Shown piece after piece: positions 37,778 through 46,571 of a stretch of DNA of 64,000 bases (positions within the stretch are counted from its first letter, which is position 1; each line of letters begins with the position of its first letter). The position numbers were made by a program, and so were the translations under genes. The notes under the pieces are model-generated. The model made no database searches. It was given only the letters and a program-made list of their open reading frames with translations, and was not told where the DNA came from. The DNA is from Methanolobus profundi (lineage in GTDB: Archaea > Halobacteriota > Methanosarcinia > Methanosarcinales > Methanosarcinaceae): the NCBI RefSeq assembly GCF_900114835.1, contig NZ_FOUJ01000001.1, positions 1 through 64,000 of the forward strand, given 5' to 3'.

Positions 37778-39781
37778 TCAGATAGTGCAGGATGGCCCCT
37801 TGAAAACTTCCCTTATCAAATGCAGGTCTTCGGGTTTTCCAAAGATTATACAGACATCACCTGGATATATTGAGGTATCACCATCAGGATTTGTGATCGT
37901 CTCGTTCCCTCTGCGTATGGCAAGTATGGTCGCTTTATGTTTTGTCCTTATGTTCAGTTCCCTGAGCGTCCTTCCTCTCGCCAGGCAGTTCTCTCCTACT
38001 TTGAAGGTGCTGACCTCCATTCCCGGAAGCTCATCCTTCAGGTCGAAAACCCTCTCCTGGTCCATTGAATAGGATTTCCTGAGCATACAGTAGCCGTTGG
38101 CACGTATCTCCCTTGTGAACTTATCGATATCTTCCTCAGGCACAAGATACTTTTTGAGCAGACGGACAAATATCTCTACGGATGTTTCATATTCCTCAGG
38201 TATGACCTCATCGGCCCCAAGCTCATGGAGTCTCTTCATCTCAGTGATATAACGGGTCCTGGCAATGATGTATATTTCCGGGTTCTGATCTTTAGCTGTA
38301 TTGATTATTTTTCTTGTTGCGACGAGATCGGATATTCCTACAACCAGTATTCTGGCAGAATCTATGTTCGCTGATCTCAATACAGCCTCGTGACTTGCAT
38401 CACCATAGTGTATCCTTTCTCCTTTTTTCTTCTCATGGCGGACGGTCTCAGGGTTTGTTTCTATGATCACATATGGTATGCCTGCATTTCTTGCTGCATG
38501 CGATAATGTTTTTCCATTAAAACCATATCCGATTATGATAAGATGATCTTTGATCTGATCTTCTTTTTCTTTTGTGAGTCCATTTGCATAGAAACCATTG
38601 ATAAGTTTCTGATACGGTACTGTCTTTATCACTCTATCTGAGATGCCATATGATGATGATGTTATGAATGGTGTAACTGCCATTGTTATGATAGAAACAG
38701 CAAGGAACTTCTGATACATGTCCTGATCAAGAAGGGAATATTCCAGCCCGAAGGTCGAGAGCACGAATGAGAATTCTCCCACCTGTGCAAGTGCAAGTCC
38801 GGTAATGATAATTGTTCTTAGTGGGTATCCGAGTATAAATGTTGCAAGACCTGCTGTGACAGATTTAATGATAATGACCGCAAGTGCCAGGCCAAGCAGG
38901 TAGAGAACGTTGTCGGTGAAAAATTCAATATTCAGAAGCATCCCTATGGACACAAAGAAGAAGCTCATGAAAATATCCCTGAAAGGCATGATATTTCCCA
39001 TGGCCTGATGACTGTACTCTGATTCTGAAATGATCAGTCCTGCCATGAATGCTCCAAGTGCAAGTGATAGTCCTATGCTCGATGTGAGCCAGGCAGTTGC
39101 CAGACAGATGAATACGATACTCAGAAGGAATAATTCTCTGTTCCTGGTCTTTGCTATCTGGAACAGCAGAGATGGAATTATCCACCTTGCACTTACAAGG
39201 ACAAGTACGATTATTCCTATGGCTTTGAGAAGGAACAGTGGTAATGTATCACTGGAAGCTGTAGATTCGCCGGCAAGAATGGGTGTTATAAGGATCATTG
39301 GCACGATAATAACATCCTGGAATATCAGAATTCCAAGAGATGTCCTGCCATGTGGTGTATCAAGTTCTGCCTTTTCCTGAAGCAATTTGAGAACTATGGC
39401 TGTACTACTAAGTGATATGAGAAATCCTATGAACAATGATGTATTGAAGCTGAGACCGAAATATCTGTCTATATAGTAAACAAGCATAATGGTTGTTAGT
39501 ATCTGGACAGTTCCTCCAAGAAGGACCGATCTTTTGATGTCCCAGAGCTCTCTTATGGACATCTCCACACCAATTGTGAACAGAAGGAGGATTATACCTA
39601 TCTCTGCCAGCGCCTCTACTTCACTGATACTGCTTATTATTCCCAGCCAGTGTGGTCCTGCAAGCATTCCTGTAACGAGAAATCCCAGGACAGAAGGTAA
39701 CTTCATTTTGTTGAAGAGGAGCAATATGATTATAGATAGTCCGAAAATTATCCCTATGTCTGTAAATAGTGTTAATTCCAT
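37778..39781 (-). CDS. Monovalent cation:proton antiporter with RCK domain (CPA2, KefB/C-like)
   Basis: A 667-residue protein: about 12-13 membrane helices in residues 1-385 (TDIGIIFGLSIIILLLFN at the start, GLIISESEYSHQAMG in the core), then a TrkA-N/RCK nucleotide-binding domain (IIGYGFNGKTLSHAARNAG near 413) and a TrkA-C domain near 580-660. Such proteins exchange K+ or Na+ for protons under NAD or nucleotide control. Its cytoplasmic domains tie K+ handling to the TrkAH uptake system at 51.6-54.4 kb. Confidence 0.93.
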   Translation of the reverse strand: MELTLFTDIGIIFGLSIIILLLFNKMKLPSVLGFLVTGMLAGPHWLGIISSISEVEALAEIGIILLLFTIGVEMSIRELWDIKRSVLLGGTVQILTTIMLVYYIDRYFGLSFNTSLFIGFLISLSSTAIVLKLLQEKAELDTPHGRTSLGILIFQDVIIVPMILITPILAGESTASSDTLPLFLLKAIGIIVLVLVSARWIIPSLLFQIAKTRNRELFLLSIVFICLATAWLTSSIGLSLALGAFMAGLIISESEYSHQAMGNIMPFRDIFMSFFFVSIGMLLNIEFFTDNVLYLLGLALAVIIIKSVTAGLATFILGYPLRTIIITGLALAQVGEFSFVLSTFGLEYSLLDQDMYQKFLAVSIITMAVTPFITSSSYGISDRVIKTVPYQKLINGFYANGLTKEKEDQIKDHLIIIGYGFNGKTLSHAARNAGIPYVIIETNPETVRHEKKKGERIHYGDASHEAVLRSANIDSARILVVGISDLVATRKIINTAKDQNPEIYIIARTRYITEMKRLHELGADEVIPEEYETSVEIFVRLLKKYLVPEEDIDKFTREIRANGYCMLRKSYSMDQERVFDLKDELPGMEVSTFKVGENCLARGRTLRELNIRTKHKATILAIRRGNETITNPDGDTSIYPGDVCIIFGKPEDLHLIREVFKGPSCTI

Positions 39782-39920
39782 GTTCTTTTCACAACTTCCA
39801 CTGTAAATATTTCAACTTCACATTAACAGTGGCTTTAGAATTTAAAAAAGATTGTGTCTGTCAGATGTATTCATGGAAAGATGGTCAAAAAAGAAAATGT
39901 AAAGAAAAATCAGGGAAGGC

Positions 39921-40160
39921 TTAGAGTCCGGCCCTCTCAACGATCACATCTGCAACTTCTTTTGCACTTTTAAATGGGAAATCACTTTCTTTTAGCAAAG
40001 TACCTGCTTCTCCGGCAGTTACTGCTACGTCTCCTGACCTGCATGTGGTGTCTGCTCCTGCAGGGAATGCAGCCAGGAGCTTTTCAGGGGTCTCGATTGG
40101 GAATGTTGCATCTGCAAGTCCGCCTATGATCTGGCTGTGAATATCTTCTTTTACGCTCAT
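39921..40160 (-). CDS. MTH865-like family protein
   Basis: A 79-residue small protein that matches the MTH865 family of archaea (KEDIHSQIIGGLADATFPIETPEKLLAAFPAGADT). The fold is an EF-hand-like helical bundle without a proven calcium site; the function is unknown. It stands alone with an A+T-rich promoter region. Confidence 0.82.
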   Translation of the reverse strand: MSVKEDIHSQIIGGLADATFPIETPEKLLAAFPAGADTTCRSGDVAVTAGEAGTLLKESDFPFKSAKEVADVIVERAGL

Positions 40161-40365
40161 ATTTTTATTATCTCCTGTATTGCTTTAGTTACTTCTATGG
40201 CTTATGATGCTGTTTTCTCCGGAGCGTATCAGCAATACCTAATACGACAGTTTTTAATATATACTTAATCGGCATTGAAATATAGTAACTACAATTGAGT
40301 ATACTTGAATAACCTTCTACTATTATACAATAACCTTTATAATCCGGGAGATCTTATATCCATAT

Positions 40366-41136
40366 ATGCGACAAGACCACGATTATGAGTCCGAGCTTTC
40401 CGATATCCGGTTGAAGCTCTCGGATATTCACAATGACATACGTTCCTTTATTGATTCAACAGGTCATCAGCATCTTGATTCTGTCGTACGTAGTGTGAAG
40501 GATGACTATTCAGGTGTCATTGTTCGTCATCTTATGGATGATGCAGGAAAGGGACTTGAAAAGAATATGGTAAAGAAGTGTGAGATGCGTGGTGAATGTA
40601 AAGGTCTTCTATCCAATGTCCTGCAAAAGAATGCCGGTCTTATAATGAACGATACGGTCAATGAAGCCTCGATCGAAGAGAACCGTCTTGAACTAAAGAA
40701 GCTTCGTACCATGGTGCCTTATGACAAATGTGATATCTGTTTTGCAGAAGCTTCGGATATTATGTCCCGACAGGTAACTCTCATGCGTTCCATGAAGATA
40801 TACGAGACAAATAGTGAAAAGAGGTATGATCTAAGCCAGCTCCCTCCTGAGGTAGTGGTGGATGATATTCTGGAACCTTTATGCCATCAGAAACGTTTTG
40901 ATATACTCAAGGCCATCACCGGTGAGACCAGGAGCTTCTCTGCCCTGTCAAATCTCACAGGTCTTCGTGGTGGGAATCTCCTGTTCCATCTTCAAAAGTT
41001 AATGGAGAGCGGCATGATAATCCAACGACATGAGAGGGGAGATTATATGATAACAGGCAAAGGCTTCAAGGTCATGGAAGGGGTCAGTAGCATCTATTCC
41101 TCTCTGAACCCTCCGAAGGGAACAGAGAAAGAATAA
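40366..41136 (+). CDS. Winged-helix (ArsR-like) regulator with cysteine-rich sensor region
   Basis: A 256-residue protein. The C-terminal 80 residues form a winged helix-turn-helix (CHQKRFDILKAITGETRSFSALSNLTGLRGGNLLFHL). The N-terminal part is helical and has cysteines in KKCEMRGECKG (near residue 76) and DKCDICF (near 124), which might bind a metal, Fe-S cluster or heme. The layout recalls the Msr-type regulators of Methanosarcina methyltransferase genes. It is convergent with the multiheme cytochrome gene, 22 bases apart. Confidence 0.82.
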   Translation: MRQDHDYESELSDIRLKLSDIHNDIRSFIDSTGHQHLDSVVRSVKDDYSGVIVRHLMDDAGKGLEKNMVKKCEMRGECKGLLSNVLQKNAGLIMNDTVNEASIEENRLELKKLRTMVPYDKCDICFAEASDIMSRQVTLMRSMKIYETNSEKRYDLSQLPPEVVVDDILEPLCHQKRFDILKAITGETRSFSALSNLTGLRGGNLLFHLQKLMESGMIIQRHERGDYMITGKGFKVMEGVSSIYSSLNPPKGTEKE

Positions 41137-41157
41137 AGCCTGTATCTTTGGATATCT

Positions 41158-42528
41158 TCATTTCTTTCCATTATTCCTATTTTCAAAAATAAGTCCGGTC
41201 ACTGTTATTGCAACGAATGATAATAACACTCCAAATCCTGGTGTGGCTGCTCGTTCTTTGTTGCTGGCTCTGGTTCCTTCTTCTATGACCGAATTGAGCA
41301 AGATCTCTGCCGTGTCAAGTTCATCATTGGCACGTTCCATATTGTGAATTCCAAAGCTACCATCTGACTCCACTTTGCTGATATGGTACAATGCATTGTT
41401 ATAGTTCTCAAGTTGTTCCTGATAACTTGAGTTGTCATCTATCAGTGCAAGTGCATCACTGGCATTCCCTTCAATGAGCTCTAAATCCTGTAGTCTTTCT
41501 TTTATTGCTTCCTGGTCAGTGGCAATGATATTTGAAAGTGCTATATCGTGGCAGTCATCACATTCATTATCTGGTGGATCATCGTCATCATGGCCTACGA
41601 CGTGGCATTTCTTGCATATATTGCCAGAGTTCGGGTCTGAAAGCAATGCTGGCTGGATATCTAATGAATGCCCCGTAACAGTTGTCTCATTCCCTTCTAT
41701 CATGGTTGCCATATGGCAGTCGGTACATCCAAGTTTTACTGCATGTACATCATTGGTGTATATGGATCCGTTATACATTTCCCATTGGGTATATCTGATC
41801 ACTGTGGTGTTCCCATCAGGTTCAGCTCCTCCTGAATTATGGCAGCTTGCACAGAGCTCGGTGGATGTTGTTGTCCTAAGTTCAGCACTATGAGGTTCAT
41901 GGCAGGCGACACAGGTGATCCTCCATTCGTTGATATCCTCTGGTTCGGGCATACTATCTTCACTCAGGTCGTACAGTTCACCATCCTCGATGTTCAGTAT
42001 CGCACCTTCCGTACTTTTACAGGAAACACATGAGCTGCTGTTGATCACCTCAGTTTCCTCAATGTTAGAAGGTTCGGAATGGCTTGCCATTGTTCCGGGG
42101 TCGAATGTATCACTACTATATTCGTTCCACTCATTGTATGTCGTTTCGTGTTGGCCACTATGGCAACTCCCGCAAAGCTCAGCAGATATGTTGGACTTTG
42201 GTGTTGTTTCAGAAGGTGTTATGATATGTATCTCAAAACCCTCCACCGGAGGTTCGTGACACATTTCACACTCTGGTGATTCCCTCACCACTTCTCCATA
42301 CTATTTACTGTAAAGCCGGGGAGTACTGGCGGCATGACATGGAAGGCATGACTCAACACCCGGTTTTGTATCCTGTACCACAGGTTCGGTATAATGGGGT
42401 GAATCTTTCCACATGTCGTATTCTTCCAGATGACACTCTTTGCAATCTTCAGTGGTTGCTGCTGTGGCTAAGTTTGCTGATATAAATGTCAATAGTAGAA
42501 CGAGCAGAATTTTCCGGACCAATATCAC
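41158..42528 (-). CDS. Surface-anchored decaheme c-type cytochrome interrupted by one in-frame TAG
   Basis: Two open frames, 42528-42301 and 42300-41158, lie in the same frame separated only by TAG at 42303-42301. Read through (pyrrolysine at residue 76) they give 456 residues: a signal peptide (about 1-24), nine CxxCH and one CxxCK heme motifs (CKECH 29, CLPCH 61, CEMCH 87, CGSCH 118, CVSCK 167, CVACH 206, CASCH 226, CTDCH 268, CKKCH 305, CDDCH 323), a helical tail with GSFGIHNMERANDELD, and a PGF-CTERM anchor (PGF at 430). The tail and CxxCK recall octaheme reductases of the HAO/NrfA/OTR kind. The downstream part alone lacks a signal peptide. GTG 42528 has AAAAGGG at a good distance. If not read through, it is a pseudogene. 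Confidence 0.8.
42301..42303 (-). other. In-frame TAG codon in the multiheme cytochrome gene
   Basis: The sequence around it reads CTT TAC AGT AAA TAG TAT GGA GAA GTG. It falls in a linker between the second and third heme motifs. TAG is also used as an ordinary stop by at least seven genes here, so it is not reserved. Decoding as pyrrolysine is possible in Methanosarcinaceae. Confidence 0.6.
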
Positions 42529-42617
42529 ATCTAACACCCTTTAAAAGTTGGAACTCTTCAGTATATAGGTGTTTGTGTATGATCGGTATTTACAGGCAGT
42601 GTATGTTGATGTATCTC

Positions 42618-42650
42618 AAAAAAAGGATGGCAAAGTATTGCTACTTTGCC
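42618..42650 (-). terminator. Strong GCAA-tetraloop terminator
   Basis: On the minus strand GGCAAAGTA-GCAA-TACTTTGCC (42650-42629) is a perfect nine-pair hairpin followed by ATCC and seven U. It ends the RGG/zinc-ribbon gene and separates it from the cytochrome gene. Confidence 0.75.
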
Positions 42651-42678
42651 CTGTAATATTGTATCTCAGATATGGAGC

Positions 42679-42936
42679 CTAATATCTCTTAGGTGGTCTG
42701 TGGTTCTGGAAGCACTCTCTGCAATATACAGGTCTGCCTTCAGTTGGTTTGAATGGTACCTCGGTCTCCTGGCCACAGTCGGAGCATGTTGCTTTGTGCA
42801 TCTCTCTTGGACCACTGGGTCTGAAGTTACCTCCGCCTCTTCCGCCTCCGCGATTGCCACCTTTGAAGCCGCCTTCGTTCCTTCTGTTTCCATCTCTTGG
42901 ACCGCCTCTGAAGCCACCACTGTTGTTGTCTCTCAT
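42679..42936 (-). CDS. RGG-rich zinc-ribbon protein
   Basis: An 85-residue protein: the first half is Gly/Arg/Asn-rich with repeated GG and RGG steps (GGFRGGPRDG, GGNRGGGRGGG), the second a zinc ribbon with CSDCGQ and YCREC. Similar small CxxC-x-CxxC proteins with basic glycine-rich tails occur in methanogens and some bacteria; nucleic-acid binding is likely from the composition. AAAGGA precedes the ATG at 42936; a GTG further upstream would add 11 residues. It ends in TAG, with a strong terminator close behind. Confidence 0.8.
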   Translation of the reverse strand: MRDNNSGGFRGGPRDGNRRNEGGFKGGNRGGGRGGGNFRPSGPREMHKATCSDCGQETEVPFKPTEGRPVYCRECFQNHRPPKRY

Positions 42937-42969
42937 ATTTATGTTTCCTTTGTTGTTTATTTCTGACAC

Positions 42970-43409
42970 GTTAACTCTGGGTCAAGATACTTCGCACGAT
43001 CCGTTAATTTGATTCTACCAGGTCTACAATCATTGCAGCTGGAACATAGTCACAACTATTGGATACAGGTTACTTTGTGATCTCCCCTGGGACATCCTTG
43101 GTCGTGATGCTATGGCAGTTCTCATTGAGACGGGAACCTCTTATCCCGTAATCTATACGATGCTCTTTTTTAGCAATTAACCTAAAAGAAGTAGCCAAAT
43201 GGAATTATCCCTTTCTTAACCCACAAGTAAGTTAACTGTCAATTTCAAAATTGGACGCAGAAATATAAAAAGCTATGCTTACCTGCTTTTATGAAGCTTA
43301 TTTCATAGTGATCAGGTCGTTATGATCTGAACGCGATGTATCTGGTGGGAACCAGAGTCGTGGTAAAATAAAGTTACAAAGTTAAATACTTAATAAAAAA
43401 AAGAGAGGT
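42970..43409. other. Intergenic region with orphan promoter and possible small RNA
   Basis: These 440 bases show no reliable gene. A frame without start codon (about 43018-43184, ending TMLFFSN) has no recognisable content. Near 43261 a good TATA element faces right, but no gene follows on that strand; see the candidate RNA. Confidence 0.45.
43288..43385 (+). ncRNA. Candidate small RNA downstream of an orphan TATA box
   Basis: A TATA-like AAATATAAAAAGC (43261-43272, plus strand) would start RNA near 43288. The following bases contain GTGATCA and ATGATCTGA elements and a neat hairpin CTGGT-GGGA-ACCAG (43342-43355) with a GNRA loop, then a run of A. There is no open frame before the opposite-strand EF-1beta gene. 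It does not clearly fit a box C/D RNA. Candidate only. Confidence 0.3.
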
Positions 43410-43679
43410 TCAGACAGGTCTTCCGACTTCTGTCACCATTACGCTCTCTACGCCTTCGACTGCTGCAAAGGCCTGCTCTACACTTTCTGTACCGCCTTCA
43501 AGGTCTCCTACAATGACGACCATGATAATAGCCTTAAGGCCGAATGCGATAGGCTCTTCCTTGTGGGTGCCGTATTCTGCGCCTTCTGGCAGTGCTGCGA
43601 TCAGATTGTCTTTGAGTGCTTCGAGGTCTGTTTCAACTGAAACAGGCATGATCTTAATAGTTGCGGCTACTTCTCCCAT
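43410..43679 (-). CDS. ef1b: Translation elongation factor 1-beta
   Basis: An 89-residue archaeal EF-1beta, the exchange factor that returns EF-1alpha to its GTP form. The family start GEVAATIKIMPVSVETDLEAL, the central EEPIAFGLKAIIMVVIVGDLEGGT and the end VEGVESVMVTEVGR are all present. It is the second gene of a pair with the zinc protein upstream, ten bases away, which is a usual arrangement in archaea. Confidence 0.95.
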   Translation of the reverse strand: MGEVAATIKIMPVSVETDLEALKDNLIAALPEGAEYGTHKEEPIAFGLKAIIMVVIVGDLEGGTESVEQAFAAVEGVESVMVTEVGRPV

Positions 43680-43689
43680 GTTACTCGCC

Positions 43690-43857
43690 TCATGCTCCTA
43701 CAAAGCCACATTTTGGGCATGTATATGGGTTGCTCTGCTGCCTGCAGCTTGTACATCTTCCGAGCTCTTTGCCACAAACAGGGCATGGGAAACGTACATA
43801 GCCTGTTTCCACAAGACTCTTGTTGCATGTGGTACAATTATCGACTTTACTTGCCAT
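43690..43857 (-). CDS. Small zinc-finger protein, HVO_2753 family
   Basis: A 55-residue protein of four CxxC knuckles (CTTC, CPVC, CTSC, CPKC) giving two zinc sites, with the typical end CPKCGFVGA. The family (formerly DUF1610) is encoded before EF-1beta in many archaea and is described as a zinc-ribbon RNA-binding protein connected with translation. It precedes ef1b by ten bases. Confidence 0.85.
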   Translation of the reverse strand: MASKVDNCTTCNKSLVETGYVRFPCPVCGKELGRCTSCRQQSNPYTCPKCGFVGA

Positions 43858-43949
43858 TTATAATCTCCTTACTGTAAATAAATATATGATCAATATAAAC
43901 ACTGAAAAATCAGCATGTCAGTGATTTCAGTACATACGCAGTATATAAT

Positions 43950-44582
43950 TTAAATATTCCCCTTGATGTGAGTGCCCAGGACAGTTTTTCCGATAACAGC
44001 ATCAATAACCCTTTCCGGATACAGCCCATTGACAACGACACAGTCCATCATGTTCTTTATCAGGAATCCAGGTAGTGAGCTGTCGATACATGTTATTCCC
44101 ATTCTTGACAGTTCTTTTGCAGTCATCCACTTCTGAATGATGTCATCCGCCATCACTCCATCCACATCAGTGACCTTGACAAAACGTGAACTGGTCTCCT
44201 TTGCAACCCATGCGGCAATGGTGTCTGAGGTCACGTCCCAAGAATGTGGTAGTATGTCGTTCTCCCTGAGCATTCTATAAGGTAACAGAACTGATACTCC
44301 ATTTGGCATTTCATGGGGGTCGTTCACGGAGTTCACTCCTGTCTTATCAATAAGATAGTAAGCATATTGTTCCATTGAGAGGATAGCCATCCAGTGGGCT
44401 GCATCATCACTTATGGAGCATTTCTCACTCAATGTGCGTATGTGGTTGGCGAAAACCCCTCCTCCCGGTACGATAAGTATGGAGTCTGTATCCTCATTGT
44501 TCACAAAATGGTCCTGAAGCGCTTTTACTATGGATGTTGAATCTTCCATAAGACTTCCGCCAAGTTTCACAACAGCCCGCAT
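43950..44582 (-). CDS. mfnE: Amino-acid-kinase-fold kinase MfnE (methanofuran synthesis)
   Basis: A 210-residue kinase of the amino acid kinase fold (RAVVKLGGSLMED at the start, ILIVPGGGVFA, KVTDVDGVMADD). MfnE phosphorylates [5-(aminomethyl)furan-3-yl]methyl phosphate to the diphosphate. The ATG at 44582 follows AGGAAAGGAG; the open frame runs upstream into mfnF but that part is not family sequence. It is the last of the mfnD-mfnF-mfnE group. Confidence 0.85.
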   Translation of the reverse strand: MRAVVKLGGSLMEDSTSIVKALQDHFVNNEDTDSILIVPGGGVFANHIRTLSEKCSISDDAAHWMAILSMEQYAYYLIDKTGVNSVNDPHEMPNGVSVLLPYRMLRENDILPHSWDVTSDTIAAWVAKETSSRFVKVTDVDGVMADDIIQKWMTAKELSRMGITCIDSSLPGFLIKNMMDCVVVNGLYPERVIDAVIGKTVLGTHIKGNI

Positions 44583-44661
44583 TCCGTTCAACTCCTTTCC
44601 TATAATGTGTATGGTGGGTCCTGAATCTTGTAGGATATCAAGGTATCTGTTATGATATGAC

Positions 44662-45651
44662 TTATTCTTTTCTGGGGTTATCGATATCTTCTTCAAGTAT
44701 CCTTGCAGCAGCATATGCAGGGAATACCTTTGAGGTATCAGCTCCCCATATATCGGCAACTGAGGTGCATTCAAAACCAAGTCTGGTGGCTGCCTCCTTT
44801 ATGAGGAACTCGCCAAGGCCTGCAGAGACTATCCTGTTAAGGCCGTTCTTCTCAGCAACAACAGCAATGGCTTCACTGAGAAGCGTTATCTGTCTCTCCT
44901 TTATCTGTTGGGCGATATTGTATATCTCCTCTGGGGATATCTCCGAAAGATCAGCACATACCACGCGTGCAAGCCTTCTCATAGCATCAGTTCTGGTCTT
45001 GCCGGCCCCGTCTGCGGTCTCGCACGTGTATAGTTCTTCTGTGATATCTCCGAGCAGGAGGTATGCATCAGCAGTTGTCGAGAAAAGTTCTGACGCAATG
45101 TTGCATTCGCCACTTGCCACATTCACTTTCTCAAGCAAGTATGCGATGTTTGTCCTCAGTGTTCCTGCATAGAACAGTTCGCTTCTGACAAGCCTTGAGA
45201 AGTCGGTAAGTCCTGCCACATGCTTTCCATCCTTTATGGGTATGATGTCGCTGGTTGTGCTTCCAACATCCACGAAAAGGCAATCTCCTATCTCTGAACC
45301 GATAAGTCTTGTGGATGCTGCCCAGTTCGCAGCAGCAAGATCACGCAGGTTCCCTGTATCTTCATAGAAGTGTCCGTTACTGTCAATGTATCTCACTTCA
45401 CAATCAAATGCATCATTTACAGAGCGCATGATGAATCCGATCCCCTGCAACTTGTCCTCGAAACAGTCTGCAAGCTCTCCTGTCATCACTACACTGACCT
45501 TGTCGGGTCTTAGTTCATTTGCAATGTCCTCTAAAGAGGTTGGTAATGTGGTATCCTTCCACAATGGTATGTAATGAAGTTCTATTATCTCGCCATCGGC
45601 TGAAGCTATCTTTGTGTTAGCACCGCCAATATCTATGCCTATTATTCTCAT
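44662..45651 (-). CDS. mfnF: Methanofuran synthesis protein MfnF
   Basis: A 329-residue protein of hydantoinase-like ASKHA fold: the phosphate-1 motif IGIDIGGANTKIA at the start, DVGSTTSDIIPI near residue 131, and SAGLGEFLIKEAA near 282. MfnF couples the aminomethylfuran diphosphate to the glutamyl-tyramine unit, forming the ether bond of APMF-Glu. It overlaps the end of mfnD by four bases. Confidence 0.88.
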   Translation of the reverse strand: MRIIGIDIGGANTKIASADGEIIELHYIPLWKDTTLPTSLEDIANELRPDKVSVVMTGELADCFEDKLQGIGFIMRSVNDAFDCEVRYIDSNGHFYEDTGNLRDLAAANWAASTRLIGSEIGDCLFVDVGSTTSDIIPIKDGKHVAGLTDFSRLVRSELFYAGTLRTNIAYLLEKVNVASGECNIASELFSTTADAYLLLGDITEELYTCETADGAGKTRTDAMRRLARVVCADLSEISPEEIYNIAQQIKERQITLLSEAIAVVAEKNGLNRIVSAGLGEFLIKEAATRLGFECTSVADIWGADTSKVFPAYAAARILEEDIDNPRKE

Positions 45652-46571
45652 ATGATGTCCTCTATGTCATCTTTTGTGAAAGAGCACTCCCCTTCGAGCG
45701 TAACTGATGGGGGAAGTTCTCCGAACATATTCATTAACAGAAGTTCTCCTATCTCGTAGTTGAGTGTCCTTACAAGGCCGAATATAGCTGTTGTAGGTCT
45801 TGGGTTTACATCTATAACGTAAGGTCTGTCTCCATAGACTATGTCTATCCCGACATATCCATTACATCCAAGTATCTCAACTGTTCGTTTTGCTTCCTGG
45901 AAAACTTCGTTCTGGTATTCTGCTCTATAGGGTACCTGATTCCCCTTATAGTCGAATATTGTGTCACCGTTATCATCTATTATATCGATAAGTTGTTTGT
46001 TAAGGCTCAATGGAAGTGTGCTCTGTCCACATATCATACTTACACTGAGGTGCTCACCTTCGATATATTCGGTAGCTATGTACTCGTCATTTCCGTTGAT
46101 ATTCGAAGTGCACATTCTCACTCCTTCTGAAGCACAGCCATATCTGGGTTTTATCACGTATCTCTTATCAGATCCTGTACTGACGATCTCTGGAACATTG
46201 ACCGAACCTGATCCCAGTATTTGTGTGCATGCAAGCTTATCGGCACAGTTCCTTACAGATGTTGCCGGACAACCAAGGTTGACTGTGTTGCTTTCTATTA
46301 TTTCTGTCAGATCGCCCAGTAGTTCATCCGGGCCAATAACAAGTCCTGCATCACATTCAAGTGCATTTTTTTCCAGTACATCTTCGAAGGAACTTTCATT
46401 GGATATTACCGGCTGTCCACTCTTAAGTATGCTTTCTGCGGTCAGGTATGTCACTTCGTGTCCAAGACGCTGAAAACTGTCAGCAAGGGTGCTCAACATT
46501 GCTCTTCCTTCAAGAAGCAATGTACCTCCCAGTCCTATTCCCATGGCATATTCTGCAAGCAGTATCTTCAT
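45648..46571 (-). CDS. mfnD: Tyramine-L-glutamate ligase MfnD (ATP-grasp)
   Basis: A 307-residue ATP-grasp ligase: YVIKPRYGCASEGVRM in the nucleotide site, ATEYIEGEHLSVSM, and the metal-binding end GIDIVYGDRPYVIDVNPRPTTA. MfnD joins tyramine and glutamate, an early step of the methanofuran side chain. It is the first gene of the group. A tyrosine decarboxylase (mfnA) is not seen here. Confidence 0.87.
   Translation of the reverse strand: MKILLAEYAMGIGLGGTLLLEGRAMLSTLADSFQRLGHEVTYLTAESILKSGQPVISNESSFEDVLEKNALECDAGLVIGPDELLGDLTEIIESNTVNLGCPATSVRNCADKLACTQILGSGSVNVPEIVSTGSDKRYVIKPRYGCASEGVRMCTSNINGNDEYIATEYIEGEHLSVSMICGQSTLPLSLNKQLIDIIDDNGDTIFDYKGNQVPYRAEYQNEVFQEAKRTVEILGCNGYVGIDIVYGDRPYVIDVNPRPTTAIFGLVRTLNYEIGELLLMNMFGELPPSVTLEGECSFTKDDIEDII

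Noticed and set aside
42291-42537. Treating the multiheme cytochrome as two separate genes
   Set aside because: The parts are in the same frame, nine bases apart after the TAG, and the second has heme motifs but no signal peptide, without which hemes could not be attached outside the membrane. One interrupted gene is simpler.
43018-43184. An open frame ending TMLFFSN in the gap before EF-1beta
   Set aside because: No start codon at its beginning and no recognisable content; chance or very old remnant.
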